From positions 930,001 through 994,000 of the forward strand of contig CP090852.1 in the NCBI GenBank assembly GCA_041879415.1: 64,000 bases of DNA. Reading direction: 5' to 3'. This stretch comes from Vibrio chagasii. Lineage in GTDB: Bacteria > Pseudomonadota > Gammaproteobacteria > Enterobacterales > Vibrionaceae. Positions within the stretch are counted from its first letter, which is position 1; each line of letters opens with the position of its first letter. This document shows positions 50,964-59,677 of this stretch, piece by piece. The position numbers and the translations under genes were made by a program. The notes beneath the pieces were generated by a model. It saw only the letters and a program-made list of their open reading frames with translations. It did no database searches and was not told the origin of the DNA.

Positions 50964-50972
50964 GCAACCATT

Positions 50973-50990
50973 AATCGTTTTTCGACGATT
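50973..50990. promoter_or_regulatory. ArsR operator 2 (before acr3)
   Basis: AATCGT-TTTTCG-ACGATT has the same arms and spacing as operator 1. It lies 27 bases before the acr3 start codon. Confidence 0.75.
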
Positions 50991-51016
50991 TACGATATCA
51001 ACAAAGAGAGATTACC

Positions 51017-52072
51017 ATGAAACCAAAGTTAGGTTTTCTAGATCGCTACTTAACGCTGTGGATCTTCATCGCTATGGGCATTGGTGTACTGCTTGGCACC
51101 CTATTCCCACAGATCGAGCAGTGGAACGAATCAATGTCTGTTGGCACAACCAACATTCCACTTGCGATTGGCCTTATCTTAATGATGTACCCACCTCTGG
51201 CTAAGGTTAACTACAACCTACTAGGTACCGTGGTAAAAGATAAGAAAGCCATCAAGCTCTCTTTGCTCATGAACTGGTTTGTTGGCCCAATCCTCATGTT
51301 TGTACTGGCACTGACTTTCTTAGGTGATCACCCAGGTTACATGGTGGGTGTAATTCTGATTGGTCTTGCTCGATGTGTGGCAATGGTTCTGGTTTGGAAC
51401 GACATCGGCGGCGGTAACAAAGAGTACGGCGCGGCATTGGTTGCTCTAAACAGTGCATTCCAAGTGGTGAGCTACAGCTTTATGGCGTGGCTATTCATCA
51501 GCGTTCTTCCACCAGTATTTGGTTACGAAGGCATGATGGTTGATATCTCGATGATCGATATTGCGCACAGTGTTCTTATCTACCTAGGTATCCCATTCCT
51601 AGCGGGCTTCTTAAGCCGTAAGATCCTAGTGTCGATGAAAGGCGAGCAGTGGTACAACGACGTGTTTATTCCACGCATCTCACCAATCACACTGATAGCT
51701 CTACTGGCAACTATCGTTCTAATGTTCAGCCTAAAAGGCGAGATGATTGTTGAACTGCCAATGGACGTATTGTTGATTGCTGTCCCACTGACTATCTACT
51801 TCACAGCGATGTTCTTCATCAGCTTCTTCATCGGTAAGAAGATGGGCATTGAGTACGACAAGAACGCATCAATTGCCTTCACAGCAACGGGTAACAACTT
51901 TGAGTTGGCTATTGCCGTAGCAATCTCTGTATTCGGTATCAACTCAGACCAAGCGTTTGCAGGCGTTATTGGACCGCTGATTGAAGTACCTGTGCTGATT
52001 TACCTAGTGAACGTTGCACTTAAGATGAAAGACAAGTACTACAACGGTCTAACAGTAAAATCTGCGAACTAG
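51017..52072 (+). CDS. acr3: Arsenite efflux transporter, ACR3 family
   Basis: The 351-residue membrane protein exports arsenite. It has about 10 hydrophobic segments, beginning after MKPKLGFLDRYL, and the family blocks ILIGLARCVAMVLVWNDIGGGN, with the essential Cys at residue 120, and ATGNNFELAIAVAIS (about 293-307). GAGAGATT precedes the ATG. It is controlled by its own ArsR operator copy rather than by simple cotranscription with arsR. Confidence 0.94.
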   Translation: MKPKLGFLDRYLTLWIFIAMGIGVLLGTLFPQIEQWNESMSVGTTNIPLAIGLILMMYPPLAKVNYNLLGTVVKDKKAIKLSLLMNWFVGPILMFVLALTFLGDHPGYMVGVILIGLARCVAMVLVWNDIGGGNKEYGAALVALNSAFQVVSYSFMAWLFISVLPPVFGYEGMMVDISMIDIAHSVLIYLGIPFLAGFLSRKILVSMKGEQWYNDVFIPRISPITLIALLATIVLMFSLKGEMIVELPMDVLLIAVPLTIYFTAMFFISFFIGKKMGIEYDKNASIAFTATGNNFELAIAVAISVFGINSDQAFAGVIGPLIEVPVLIYLVNVALKMKDKYYNGLTVKSAN

Positions 52073-52096
52073 AAAATCGCGTATCGCTTTAAACAG

Positions 52097-52136
52097 AAAG
52101 GCTCACAAATGACTTTGTGAGCCTTTTCTTTATTCA
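52097..52136. terminator. Terminator between acr3 and the converging LysR gene
   Basis: AAAGGCTCACAAA (52097-52109) and TTTGTGAGCCTTT (52114-52126) form a 13-bp perfect stem with a TGAC loop, followed by TTTTCTTTATT on the plus strand. The LysR gene converges from the right. Confidence 0.92.
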
Positions 52137-52164
52137 GTTTCTTCCAATTTAAGTCTCATCCATC

Positions 52165-53052
52165 TTATGTTTCGTCCAATAGGCCTTTCAATGCTTGTTC
52201 AAGCCAAAGCAATGCAGGCCCTTTCGAGCGTGTTTTGGATAAAACCAGATCAACCGGAGGCGACCATGTTTTGTGGTCAAATGAGACGTTCACCTCTATC
52301 AAACGCTGTTTACTCAGCTCTTCTTCAACAAGGTGTTTAGGTAAATACGCCCAACCGACATCACTACCGAGGATCATTTCTTTGATGACGATAAAGCTGT
52401 TCGACCACCATACCTTGCCCGCTATAAGTGGAAACTGATCCATCATCTTACCTTTATCGCCCCTCAGCATTAACTGACGATGTGGGAGTAAGTCAGACAA
52501 TTTCGCCACACCTGTTCTTGCGAGCAAATGACTAGGGTGACACACGGCAATAAACGGCAAGTGGCCAATAAAGCAAGGCTCAGAGCCGACATCAAAAGCC
52601 AAGTTGGTAAACATCAACCCAATCTCAGCTCTCTCTTCGATAATCAACGAATTGACCTCTGTCGTGGTACACGCAACCAGTTCAACTTCGGTAGCAGGGA
52701 AATGCTGGCTGAATTCACTAAGAATCTTAGATAGATTCGGGACCAACAAGGAGTCATCCAATGCAATTTTGATAAGTCCTTCTTCGCCGCTCCCCATCGC
52801 ATTAACCGTAACGTTCAGATCTTCAACCTGAAGCACGATCGCTTTCACTTGTTTAAACAGTTGCTCCCCTTCTTTCGTTAGCGAAGGTTTGCGAGTCGAA
52901 CGATCAAATAACTCTACATTGAAATCTATTTCAAGATTGCTGATACCTTGGCTTACCGCCGATTGCACCTTACCCAAATGACGAGCACTTGCTGAGAAAG
53001 AACCCAGCTCCACTGCGTAAACGAACATTTTAAGCTGTTCAATGTTATACAT
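52165..53052 (-). CDS. LysR-family regulator, divergent from the PACE efflux gene
   Basis: The 295-residue LysR protein has an N-terminal winged helix (about residues 1-60, GSFSASARHLGKVQSAVSQGISNLE) and a substrate-binding domain (about 90-290). It is divergent from a PACE transporter over 111 bases with an ATCAC-N5-GTGAT repeat. By analogy with the AceR-AceI pair of Acinetobacter, it may activate the pump in response to its cargo. It reads toward acr3. Confidence 0.9.
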   Translation of the reverse strand: MYNIEQLKMFVYAVELGSFSASARHLGKVQSAVSQGISNLEIDFNVELFDRSTRKPSLTKEGEQLFKQVKAIVLQVEDLNVTVNAMGSGEEGLIKIALDDSLLVPNLSKILSEFSQHFPATEVELVACTTTEVNSLIIEERAEIGLMFTNLAFDVGSEPCFIGHLPFIAVCHPSHLLARTGVAKLSDLLPHRQLMLRGDKGKMMDQFPLIAGKVWWSNSFIVIKEMILGSDVGWAYLPKHLVEEELSKQRLIEVNVSFDHKTWSPPVDLVLSKTRSKGPALLWLEQALKGLLDET

Positions 53053-53066
53053 GCCACCAACCTATC

Positions 53067-53081
53067 ATCACCATTAGTGAT
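53067..53081. promoter_or_regulatory. Putative LysR box between the LysR and PACE genes
   Basis: ATCAC-CATTA-GTGAT has perfect 5-base arms in the divergent gap. LysR boxes are typically T-N11-A within such arms, and this sits at a suitable distance from both starts. Confidence 0.5.
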
Positions 53082-53163
53082 ATTTACTATCTTTCTATAA
53101 TCATAATTAAAGATAATATACCTTTCAAACAGCAAATATAGATTCAACAAAAAGAGAAAGTAC

Positions 53164-53595
53164 ATGTCACACAAAGAACGAATTCTACATATGGTGCTAT
53201 TTGAAGTGTTCGCACTAATCATGATGGCAGGGCTAGCAACCTACATTACTGGTAATGGAGCCGGGGAAATGGCGGGGTTAGCGCTTGCGATGTCGCTGAT
53301 AGCAATGGCTTGGAACTACGTCTACAACTACGGCTACGACAAAATCTTCGGGGCAGACAGAACAAAACGAACGAAGAAAACACGAGTTTTACACGGATTG
53401 GGATTTGAACTTGGTTTAATGACAGTAACGCTGCCAGTTTTGATGTGGGTGTTAAAGCTCGATTTTCTAACCGTATTGATTATGGACATCGGCCTAGTCA
53501 TTTTCTTTGTACTCTACGCTATCGGATTTAACTGGGCGTACGATTCAGTAAGAGACTACTTTGTTACACAAGGCAAAGTTAACGCTCTCAATTAA
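53164..53595 (+). CDS. PACE-family antimicrobial efflux protein (AceI-like)
   Basis: The 143-residue membrane protein has four hydrophobic segments in two tandem BTP repeats. The repeats have conserved FEVFAL and FELGLM (about residues 14 and 79), with the conserved membrane Glu, and the WNYVYNYGYDKIFG and FNWAYDSVRDYF loops. PACE proteins export chlorhexidine and related biocides or polyamines, the latter their probable natural cargo. It is paired with the divergent LysR. GAGAAAG precedes the ATG. Confidence 0.92.
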   Translation: MSHKERILHMVLFEVFALIMMAGLATYITGNGAGEMAGLALAMSLIAMAWNYVYNYGYDKIFGADRTKRTKKTRVLHGLGFELGLMTVTLPVLMWVLKLDFLTVLIMDIGLVIFFVLYAIGFNWAYDSVRDYFVTQGKVNALN

Positions 53596-53643
53596 TGCAC
53601 CGATTCGCTCAAATATCATCACTGAGCGATAAACAAAACGAAT

Positions 53644-53673
53644 TGCCAGATTCAGTATGGATCTGGCATTTTT
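53644..53673 (+). terminator. Terminator of the PACE gene
   Basis: TGCCAGAT (53644-53651) pairs with ATCTGGCA (53661-53668) and runs into TTTTTCG. A second inverted repeat CGCTCA/TGAGCG (53616-53638) lies just before it. Confidence 0.85.
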
Positions 53674-54045
53674 CGTCACAACTTAAGTACATCCTTGTTT
53701 GTTAACGCTTTTCCAACATTTGAGAACCCGGGTAGGTCCACAAGATCCAAGTTTAATAAACCACCACTCGCGAATCAGCATCACAAATCCAGCCATCAAC
53801 TCCTCGTACCAGTTGTGCATCTGCTTACATACAGGTACTTTTAGCGACCTCACGGGACATACATTCGCGCAATAGCGTCCATACAAGCTTCTTTTTCGAG
53901 CAAAAGTGTTCGGTTTAACATTTCAAGCCAGTTTAATTAACAATTTTATGCTCAAACGCTCATTTTTAATGTTCGTTTATTTTCGTGTTCGCAAATTTAT
54001 GCACAATACGCGTGCTAGATAAGCAAAAATAACAAGGACTCGAAC
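53674..54045. promoter_or_regulatory. Upstream region of glpF
   Basis: This long gap holds a minus-strand frame (53683-53886, see findings) and, nearer glpF, GlpR-like elements. TTCGTTTAT lies at 53972-53980 within AATGTTCGTTTATTTTCGTG (53968-53987), and the reverse complement ATAAACGAA recurs before glpD at 57730-57738. The TTCG/CGAA arms resemble the E. coli GlpR site. The promoter elements themselves could not be fixed. Confidence 0.55.
53968..53987. promoter_or_regulatory. Candidate GlpR site before glpF
   Basis: AATGTTCGTTTATTTTCGTG shares TTCGTTTAT with the glpD upstream region on the opposite strand. Its match to the E. coli operator is partial, so the regulator is inferred from the neighbouring glpR gene. 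Confidence 0.5.
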
Positions 54046-54900
54046 ATGACAACAAACAAACAACCTTCTTTATTTGGGCAATGCCTCGCCGAATTTATCG
54101 GTACTGGCCTGCTCATCTTCTTTGGCGTTGGCTGTGTGGCTGCACTGGTATTAACAGGTGCAACATTCGGACAATGGGAAGTTAGTATCATCTGGGGCTT
54201 CGGCGTATCTATCGCAATTTACTGTACAGCTGGCGTTTCTGGCGCACACATAAACCCTGCAGTAACCATTGCATTAGCCATGTTCCATGGATTTGATAAG
54301 GCGAAGGTAGTGCCTTACATCATCTCTCAATTACTTGGTGCCTTCTGCTCTGCAGCTTTGGTTTACAGCCTATACAGCAACTTGTTTACAGATTACGAAA
54401 TTGCTCATAACTTTGTTCGTAGCAGCCAAGACGCACTATCAACTGCTGGTATTTTCTCGACTTACCCACATGCTTCACTCTCTTTCTTCGGCGCTTTTGC
54501 TGTGGAATTCGTGATTACTGCAGTATTGATGTTTGCCATTCTGGCACTGGGTGACGAGAACAACGGCGCATCACGCGGCGCAATGAACCCTCTACTGATC
54601 GGTATTCTTATCGCGGTAATTGGTGGCTCATTAGGTCCACTAACTGGCTTTGCTATGAACCCAGCACGTGACTTCGGACCAAAACTTTTCGCTTACTTTG
54701 CAGGTTGGGATTTTGCATTAACCGGTGCTCGTGATATTCCTTACTTCATCGTTCCAATTCTTGCTCCAATCGCTGGTGCGTGTTTTGGTGGCTGGTTGTA
54801 CCCACGTGTTATCGGTGCTCACCTACCAGTGGAAGGCCAAGGCTGCACAATTCCAAACCAATGTGAAACAGAAGAAGAAGCTGAACAAGCTCAAGCTTAA
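54046..54900 (+). CDS. glpF: Glycerol facilitator (aquaglyceroporin)
   Basis: The 284-residue channel has six membrane helices and both pore loops (GAHINPAVTIALA, with the NPA motif at about 68-70, and FAMNPARDFGPK at about 203-214). The Asp in the second loop is the aquaglyceroporin mark. It admits glycerol for GlpK. AAGGA precedes the ATG by 9 bases. It shares an operon with glpK (58-base gap). The C-terminus is charged (TEEEAEQAQA). Confidence 0.96.
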   Translation: MTTNKQPSLFGQCLAEFIGTGLLIFFGVGCVAALVLTGATFGQWEVSIIWGFGVSIAIYCTAGVSGAHINPAVTIALAMFHGFDKAKVVPYIISQLLGAFCSAALVYSLYSNLFTDYEIAHNFVRSSQDALSTAGIFSTYPHASLSFFGAFAVEFVITAVLMFAILALGDENNGASRGAMNPLLIGILIAVIGGSLGPLTGFAMNPARDFGPKLFAYFAGWDFALTGARDIPYFIVPILAPIAGACFGGWLYPRVIGAHLPVEGQGCTIPNQCETEEEAEQAQA

Positions 54901-54958
54901 CCCCAAGCAACCTTACATTTACTAAAATATAAATAACGGAACAAAAAGGATTCTTACC

Positions 54959-56479
54959 ATGACCGAGCAAAAATACATTGTTGCCCTAGACCAAGGCACT
55001 ACAAGCTCTCGCGCTGTAATCCTCGATCACGATGCAAACATCGTAAGCTCTTCTCAACGAGAATTTACTCAAATTTATCCAAAGGCAGGCTGGGTTGAGC
55101 ATGATCCAATGGAAATCTGGGCGACTCAAAGCTCTACATTGGTTGAAGCTCTAGCTAAAGCAGGTATTCGCAGCGACGAGCTAGCGGGTATCGGTATCAC
55201 TAACCAACGTGAAACCACCATCGTTTGGAACAAAGAGACAGGCAAACCGGTATACAACGCTATCGTATGGCAATGTCGTCGTACTGCAGAAATTTGTGAA
55301 GAACTAAAAGAACGTGGCCTAGAAGACTACGTGCGTGACAATACAGGTTTAGTCCTTGACCCGTATTTCTCAGGTACAAAAGTAAAATGGATTCTAGACA
55401 ACGTTGAAGGTGCTCGCGAAGACGCTGAAGCAGGTAAGTTACTGTTCGGTACGGTTGATACTTGGTTGGTTTGGAAGATGACTCAAGGCCGTGTACACGT
55501 TACGGATTACACTAACGCATCACGTACTATGTTGTTTAACATCAACGACCTATGCTGGGACAGCAAGCTATTAGACGAGATGGGTATTCCAGCATCTATG
55601 ATGCCTGAAGTGAAACGCTCTTCTGAAGTTTACGGCCAAACGAACCTTGGTGGTAAGGGTGGTACTCGTATTCCAATCGCGGGTATTGCCGGTGACCAAC
55701 AAGCAGCGCTTTACGGTCAAATGTGTGTTGAAGCTGGCCAAGCGAAAAACACATACGGCACGGGCTGTTTCCTACTGATGAACACAGGCCAAGAGAAAGT
55801 AACATCGAAGAACGGTCTATTGACGACATTAGCATGTGGTCCTAAAGGCGAACCAGCTTACGCACTTGAAGGTGCGGTATTCATGGGTGGCGCATCTATC
55901 CAATGGCTACGTGATGAAATGAAACTACTGGCTGGCGCAGAAGATTCTGAATACTTCGCAACTAAAGTCGATACGTCAAACGGTGTTTACGTTGTTCCTG
56001 CATTTACTGGTCTAGGCGCACCATACTGGGATGCTTACGCTCGCGGTACGATTGTTGGCCTAACTCGTGGTGTTAACTCTAACCACATCATCCGTGCAAC
56101 ACTGGAAGGTATTGCTTACCAAACTCGTGACGTACTGGATGCGATGCAAGCGGACTCTGGCATCAAGCTAGCAAACCTACGTGTTGATGGCGGTGCAGTA
56201 GCGAACAACTTCCTAATGCAGTTCCAATCAGACGTGCTAGATACAGAAGTTCACCGTCCTGAAGTAACTGAAGTAACGGCTCTGGGTGCAGCATACCTTG
56301 CTGGTCTGGCGGTTGGTTTCTGGGACAGCATCGATGAGCTTCAAGACAAAGCAGTACTAGACCGTACTTTCTTGCCACACCACGATGAAGAGAAACGTAA
56401 CCGCCGTTACAAAGGTTGGAAACGTGCTATCAAGTGTGCACAAGTTTGGTCTGAACTGCACGATGACGACGAAGAGTAA
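54959..56479 (+). CDS. glpK: Glycerol kinase
   Basis: The 506-residue FGGY kinase traps glycerol as glycerol-3-phosphate. The signature YIVALDQGTTSSRAV (residues about 5-19), the glycerol-binding TNQRETT and WQCRRT, and GTGCFLLMNTG are as in E. coli (502 residues). AAAAGGATT precedes the start. A terminator follows, so glpR and glpD are transcribed separately. Confidence 0.97.
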   Translation: MTEQKYIVALDQGTTSSRAVILDHDANIVSSSQREFTQIYPKAGWVEHDPMEIWATQSSTLVEALAKAGIRSDELAGIGITNQRETTIVWNKETGKPVYNAIVWQCRRTAEICEELKERGLEDYVRDNTGLVLDPYFSGTKVKWILDNVEGAREDAEAGKLLFGTVDTWLVWKMTQGRVHVTDYTNASRTMLFNINDLCWDSKLLDEMGIPASMMPEVKRSSEVYGQTNLGGKGGTRIPIAGIAGDQQAALYGQMCVEAGQAKNTYGTGCFLLMNTGQEKVTSKNGLLTTLACGPKGEPAYALEGAVFMGGASIQWLRDEMKLLAGAEDSEYFATKVDTSNGVYVVPAFTGLGAPYWDAYARGTIVGLTRGVNSNHIIRATLEGIAYQTRDVLDAMQADSGIKLANLRVDGGAVANNFLMQFQSDVLDTEVHRPEVTEVTALGAAYLAGLAVGFWDSIDELQDKAVLDRTFLPHHDEEKRNRRYKGWKRAIKCAQVWSELHDDDEE

Positions 56480-56543
56480 AATCGAGCGTTCGAATAATCA
56501 CTCTCTTTTCGATTGAATTGTTCGTTCCTCAGTAAACGAAACT

Positions 56544-56573
56544 AAAAAGAGCACTATTTTGTGCTCTTTTTTG
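56544..56573 (+). terminator. Terminator of glpFK
   Basis: AAAAGAGCAC (56545-56554) pairs with GTGCTCTTTT (56561-56570), followed by T residues. Confidence 0.93.
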
Positions 56574-56739
56574 CGTTTGGGGCCTTTTTTTCATGTTTTG
56601 ATCAACGTTTTTGCGGTTTAGACATAATTCCTTACCATCATTACTTCTCTCTGAGTATCAATTCGAGCACAATAGCGCGAGGTAATATTTAGAATTAGGT
56701 GCGCTAAAGTATTGCAGCGCGCAGGGAGTGGTAAGTTAA

Positions 56740-57534
56740 GTGAAGCAGATACCAAGACACCAGCAGATTGTAGACCTGGTAAAAACACAAGGATATGTGA
56801 GCACCGAAGAGCTCGTAGAGAAGTTCGATGTGAGCCCACAAACCATCAGACGAGATCTTAATGAACTGGCTGATAGCAACAAAATCCGTCGCTATCATGG
56901 TGGTGCAACCATTCCTCTTAGCTCAGAAAACACCTCTTACAACACGCGTAAAGCGCTTAACTTCAATGAAAAAGATGTGATTGCCGACGAGCTGGTAAAA
57001 CACATTCCAGATGGCGCAACCTTGTTCGTTGATATCGGCACTACGCCAGAATCGGTGGCGCGCGCGCTGAACAAAAACCACAAACAACTCAGAGTCGTGA
57101 CTAACAACATCAACGTTGCTAGTATCCTGCTACCAAACCCAGAGATAAAAGTTATCTTGGCAGGTGGCGAAGTGAGAAACCGTGATGGCGGTATCGTTGG
57201 TGAAGCAACACTCGATTTCGTGAAGCAGTTCCGCCTCGACTTCGGTATTCTAGGGATCAGCGGTATCGACTTTGACGGCTCACTACTCGATTTTGACTAC
57301 CATGAAGTTCGAGTGAAGCAAGCCATCATCGAAAACAGCCGCAGCATCTTCCTGGCAGTCGACCACAGTAAGTTTGGTCGCAACGCAATGGTTAAGCTCG
57401 GTAACATCTCTCAGGCACACATGGTGTTTACTAATAAACAACCACCAGAGGAAATCCTGAACATCCTTAAAGATTCAGACATTCCGTTAGAAGTTATCGA
57501 GACCGCTGCTCAACCAGTAGCGTCGGACGAATAA
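56740..57534 (+). CDS. glpR: DeoR-family glycerol-3-phosphate regulon repressor
   Basis: The 264-residue repressor has the DeoR helix-turn-helix (about residues 3-57, KQIPRHQQIVDLVKTQGYVSTEELVEKF then VSPQTIRRDLNEL) and a C-terminal glycerol-3-P sensing domain with VDIGTTPESVARAL and KQAIIENSRS. It starts with GTG at 56740; the family start MKQ supports this. E. coli GlpR is 252 residues. It lies between the glpFK terminator and glpD, with a pair of terminators after it. Confidence 0.95.
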   Translation: MKQIPRHQQIVDLVKTQGYVSTEELVEKFDVSPQTIRRDLNELADSNKIRRYHGGATIPLSSENTSYNTRKALNFNEKDVIADELVKHIPDGATLFVDIGTTPESVARALNKNHKQLRVVTNNINVASILLPNPEIKVILAGGEVRNRDGGIVGEATLDFVKQFRLDFGILGISGIDFDGSLLDFDYHEVRVKQAIIENSRSIFLAVDHSKFGRNAMVKLGNISQAHMVFTNKQPPEEILNILKDSDIPLEVIETAAQPVASDE

Positions 57535-57565
57535 AAAAACGCTCAGAAATCATGTTCATTAAAAG

Positions 57566-57608
57566 AGCCCATTATTGATAGATCACTTTATCGATAATGG
57601 GCTTTTTT
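57566..57608 (+). terminator. Terminator of glpR
   Basis: AGCCCATTATTGATA (57566-57580) pairs with TATCGATAATGGGCT (57589-57603) with one wobble, followed by T residues. Confidence 0.92.
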
Positions 57609-57674
57609 GTTACTTAGAGAGTCGTACTCGAACATGAACAGTATCACTTCTATGCTCGAATAGGAGTTATTTTG

Positions 57675-57705
57675 AACCTTCGCTGTCATAAGCGAAGGTT
57701 TTTTT
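57675..57705 (+). terminator. Second terminator before glpD
   Basis: AACCTTCGCT (57675-57684) and AGCGAAGGTT (57691-57700) form a perfect 10-bp stem with a T run. It lies only 66 bases after the glpR terminator, with no gene between them. Confidence 0.9.
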
Positions 57706-57729
57706 ATGCGCAAATCACATAAAACGCGC

Positions 57730-57805
57730 ATAAACGAAAATAATAAATGACCGCAAACGAAAGTTAATATAGGATTCAATTATGTTCTAAAATGCTCGTT
57801 CGCTC
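57730..57805. promoter_or_regulatory. GlpR-like site cluster before glpD
   Basis: ATAAACGAAAATAAT (57730-57744), GCAAACGAAAG (57753-57763) and AATGCTCGTTCGCTC (57791-57805) are TTCG/CGAA-bearing elements like that before glpF. They lie between the second terminator and the glpD start, as expected for a repressor region. Confidence 0.5.
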
Positions 57806-57822
57806 AGAAAGAGGTCAAAACC

Positions 57823-59382
57823 ATGAGTGCTCAACAAACTAATTCAAACAATAGTACATCTTCAACTCTAGACTTAATCGTTATTGGCGGCGGCATCAAT
57901 GGTGCGGGTATCGCGGCAGATGCTGCTGGTCGTGGTCTAAACGTTGGTTTATACGAAGCAAATGATTTCGCCTCTGCGACGTCTTCTGCAAGTTCAAAGC
58001 TAATCCACGGTGGCTTACGTTACCTTGAACATTACGAGTTTCGTTTAGTTTCGGAAGCACTCGCAGAGCGCGAAGTGTTGCTGAGAAAAGCACCTCATGT
58101 TGCACAACCAATGCGTTTCCGTTTACCGCACCGACCATTTTTACGCCCGGCTTGGATGATCCGCTGTGGCCTATTCCTTTACGATAACTTAGGTAAACGT
58201 ACGACGCTTCCTGGAAGTAAAACGGTAAACTTGGCTCAATCAGGTTTGCTCAAACCAGAAATGAAAACAGGTTTCGAATACTCAGACTGCTGGGTAGATG
58301 ATGCGCGTATGGTATTACTGAACGTGTTGGCGGCGAAAAAAAACAACGCAGAAGTACGCAACTACTGCCGAGTTGAAAAAGCACACCGTGAAGGCGACAT
58401 TTGGCACGTAACAATTCTTGATGTGATGACAAACCAACGTTTCGAGCGCAGAGCGAAAGCATTGGTCAACGCAGCTGGCCCTTGGGTGAAACAGTTCTTT
58501 GATGATGGTTTAGAGCAAACCTCACCACGTAATATTCGCCTAATCAAAGGCTCACACATTGTGGTACCTCGTGTTCATGACGAACCACAAGCGTACATTC
58601 TACAAAACAAAGATAACCGCATCGTGTTTATGATCCCTTACCTAGATAAGTTCTCGATCATCGGCACAACCGACCTTGAATACAAAGGCGACCCTCGCGA
58701 AGTGGCTATCGACGATGTAGAAGTGGATTACTTGATTGATATCGTTAACCAGCATTTTGTTAAGCAACTAGAGCGTGACGATGTGGTCTGGACATACAGT
58801 GGCGTACGACCGCTTTGTGACGACGAATCTGACTCGCCACAAGCGATCACTCGTGACTACACACTGGAGCTGGATGCAGAAATGGATCAAGCACCACTGC
58901 TATCTATCTTTGGTGGCAAGTTAACGACTTATCGTAAACTCGGTGAAGCGGCACTGAACAAGCTAGAACCTTACCTGAAACACATGGGCGCACCTTGGAC
59001 AGCTAACGACACGCTGCCGGGTGGTAACTTCAGCTGCAGCCGCGAACAGCTTGCCGCAATGATGCACACGAAATACCCTTGGGCATCTGAAGCTCTGCTA
59101 CTTCGTTACGTGACCCAATTTGGCACTTACACATGGGACCTACTTGAAGGCGCTACGTGTGAAGCGGACCTTGGCATCCAGTTCTCAAGCGAAGCACACG
59201 GTGTTTACCAAGCTGAGATTGACTACTTGATCAACCAAGAGATGGCAATGACAGACGAAGACATCTTATGGCGAAGAACCAAGCTTGGCTTGTACATGAG
59301 CGAATCTGAGCAACAAGCATTGTCTGATTACTTAAAAGAGAAGCTACAACGTAAAGTGGTAAGCTTTTCTCAAGTAGGCTAA
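57823..59382 (+). CDS. glpD: Aerobic glycerol-3-phosphate dehydrogenase
   Basis: The 519-residue membrane-associated flavoenzyme oxidises glycerol-3-phosphate to dihydroxyacetone phosphate and reduces quinone. The FAD dinucleotide loop LIVIGGGINGAGIAADAAGRG (about residues 19-38) is followed by SSKLIHGGLRYLEHYEF and, later, FGGKLTTYRKLGE. E. coli GlpD is 501 residues. AGAGGTC precedes the start. Its upstream gap contains GlpR-like elements. Confidence 0.96.
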   Translation: MSAQQTNSNNSTSSTLDLIVIGGGINGAGIAADAAGRGLNVGLYEANDFASATSSASSKLIHGGLRYLEHYEFRLVSEALAEREVLLRKAPHVAQPMRFRLPHRPFLRPAWMIRCGLFLYDNLGKRTTLPGSKTVNLAQSGLLKPEMKTGFEYSDCWVDDARMVLLNVLAAKKNNAEVRNYCRVEKAHREGDIWHVTILDVMTNQRFERRAKALVNAAGPWVKQFFDDGLEQTSPRNIRLIKGSHIVVPRVHDEPQAYILQNKDNRIVFMIPYLDKFSIIGTTDLEYKGDPREVAIDDVEVDYLIDIVNQHFVKQLERDDVVWTYSGVRPLCDDESDSPQAITRDYTLELDAEMDQAPLLSIFGGKLTTYRKLGEAALNKLEPYLKHMGAPWTANDTLPGGNFSCSREQLAAMMHTKYPWASEALLLRYVTQFGTYTWDLLEGATCEADLGIQFSSEAHGVYQAEIDYLINQEMAMTDEDILWRRTKLGLYMSESEQQALSDYLKEKLQRKVVSFSQVG

Positions 59383-59426
59383 CTCCACCAGCCAACAAGC
59401 ACAGTTCAAAAACCTGATTAATAACC

Positions 59427-59457
59427 AAGCTTAGTGTCCCCCACGCTAAGCTTTTTT
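59427..59457 (+). terminator. Terminator of glpD
   Basis: AAGCTTAGTGT (59427-59437) pairs with ACGCTAAGCTT (59443-59453) with one wobble around CCCCC, followed by T residues. Confidence 0.93.
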
Positions 59458-59677
59458 ATTATTTGTCCCCGCTATTTGCTTTCAATTACTTGCACTTCAG
59501 TAACCGTCACTCGGCCCAGATCGCCCCATTACCCTCTTCTATTTTCAACAAAAACTAAATAGTGTTTTATCAGATGGGTTAATTATCAACTTTATGAAAG
59601 GTTGCTATTCTTTATCTCAACAAAACAATTCATTCAAAACGCTCACGATGTCAGCGCTTTAATAAGGAATCTATTCC

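Noticed and set aside
53683..53886. Integron attC site or transposase remnant
   Set aside because: The segment begins with a GTTAAC-like core but I could not pair the attC arms, and no IS-like terminal repeats flank it.
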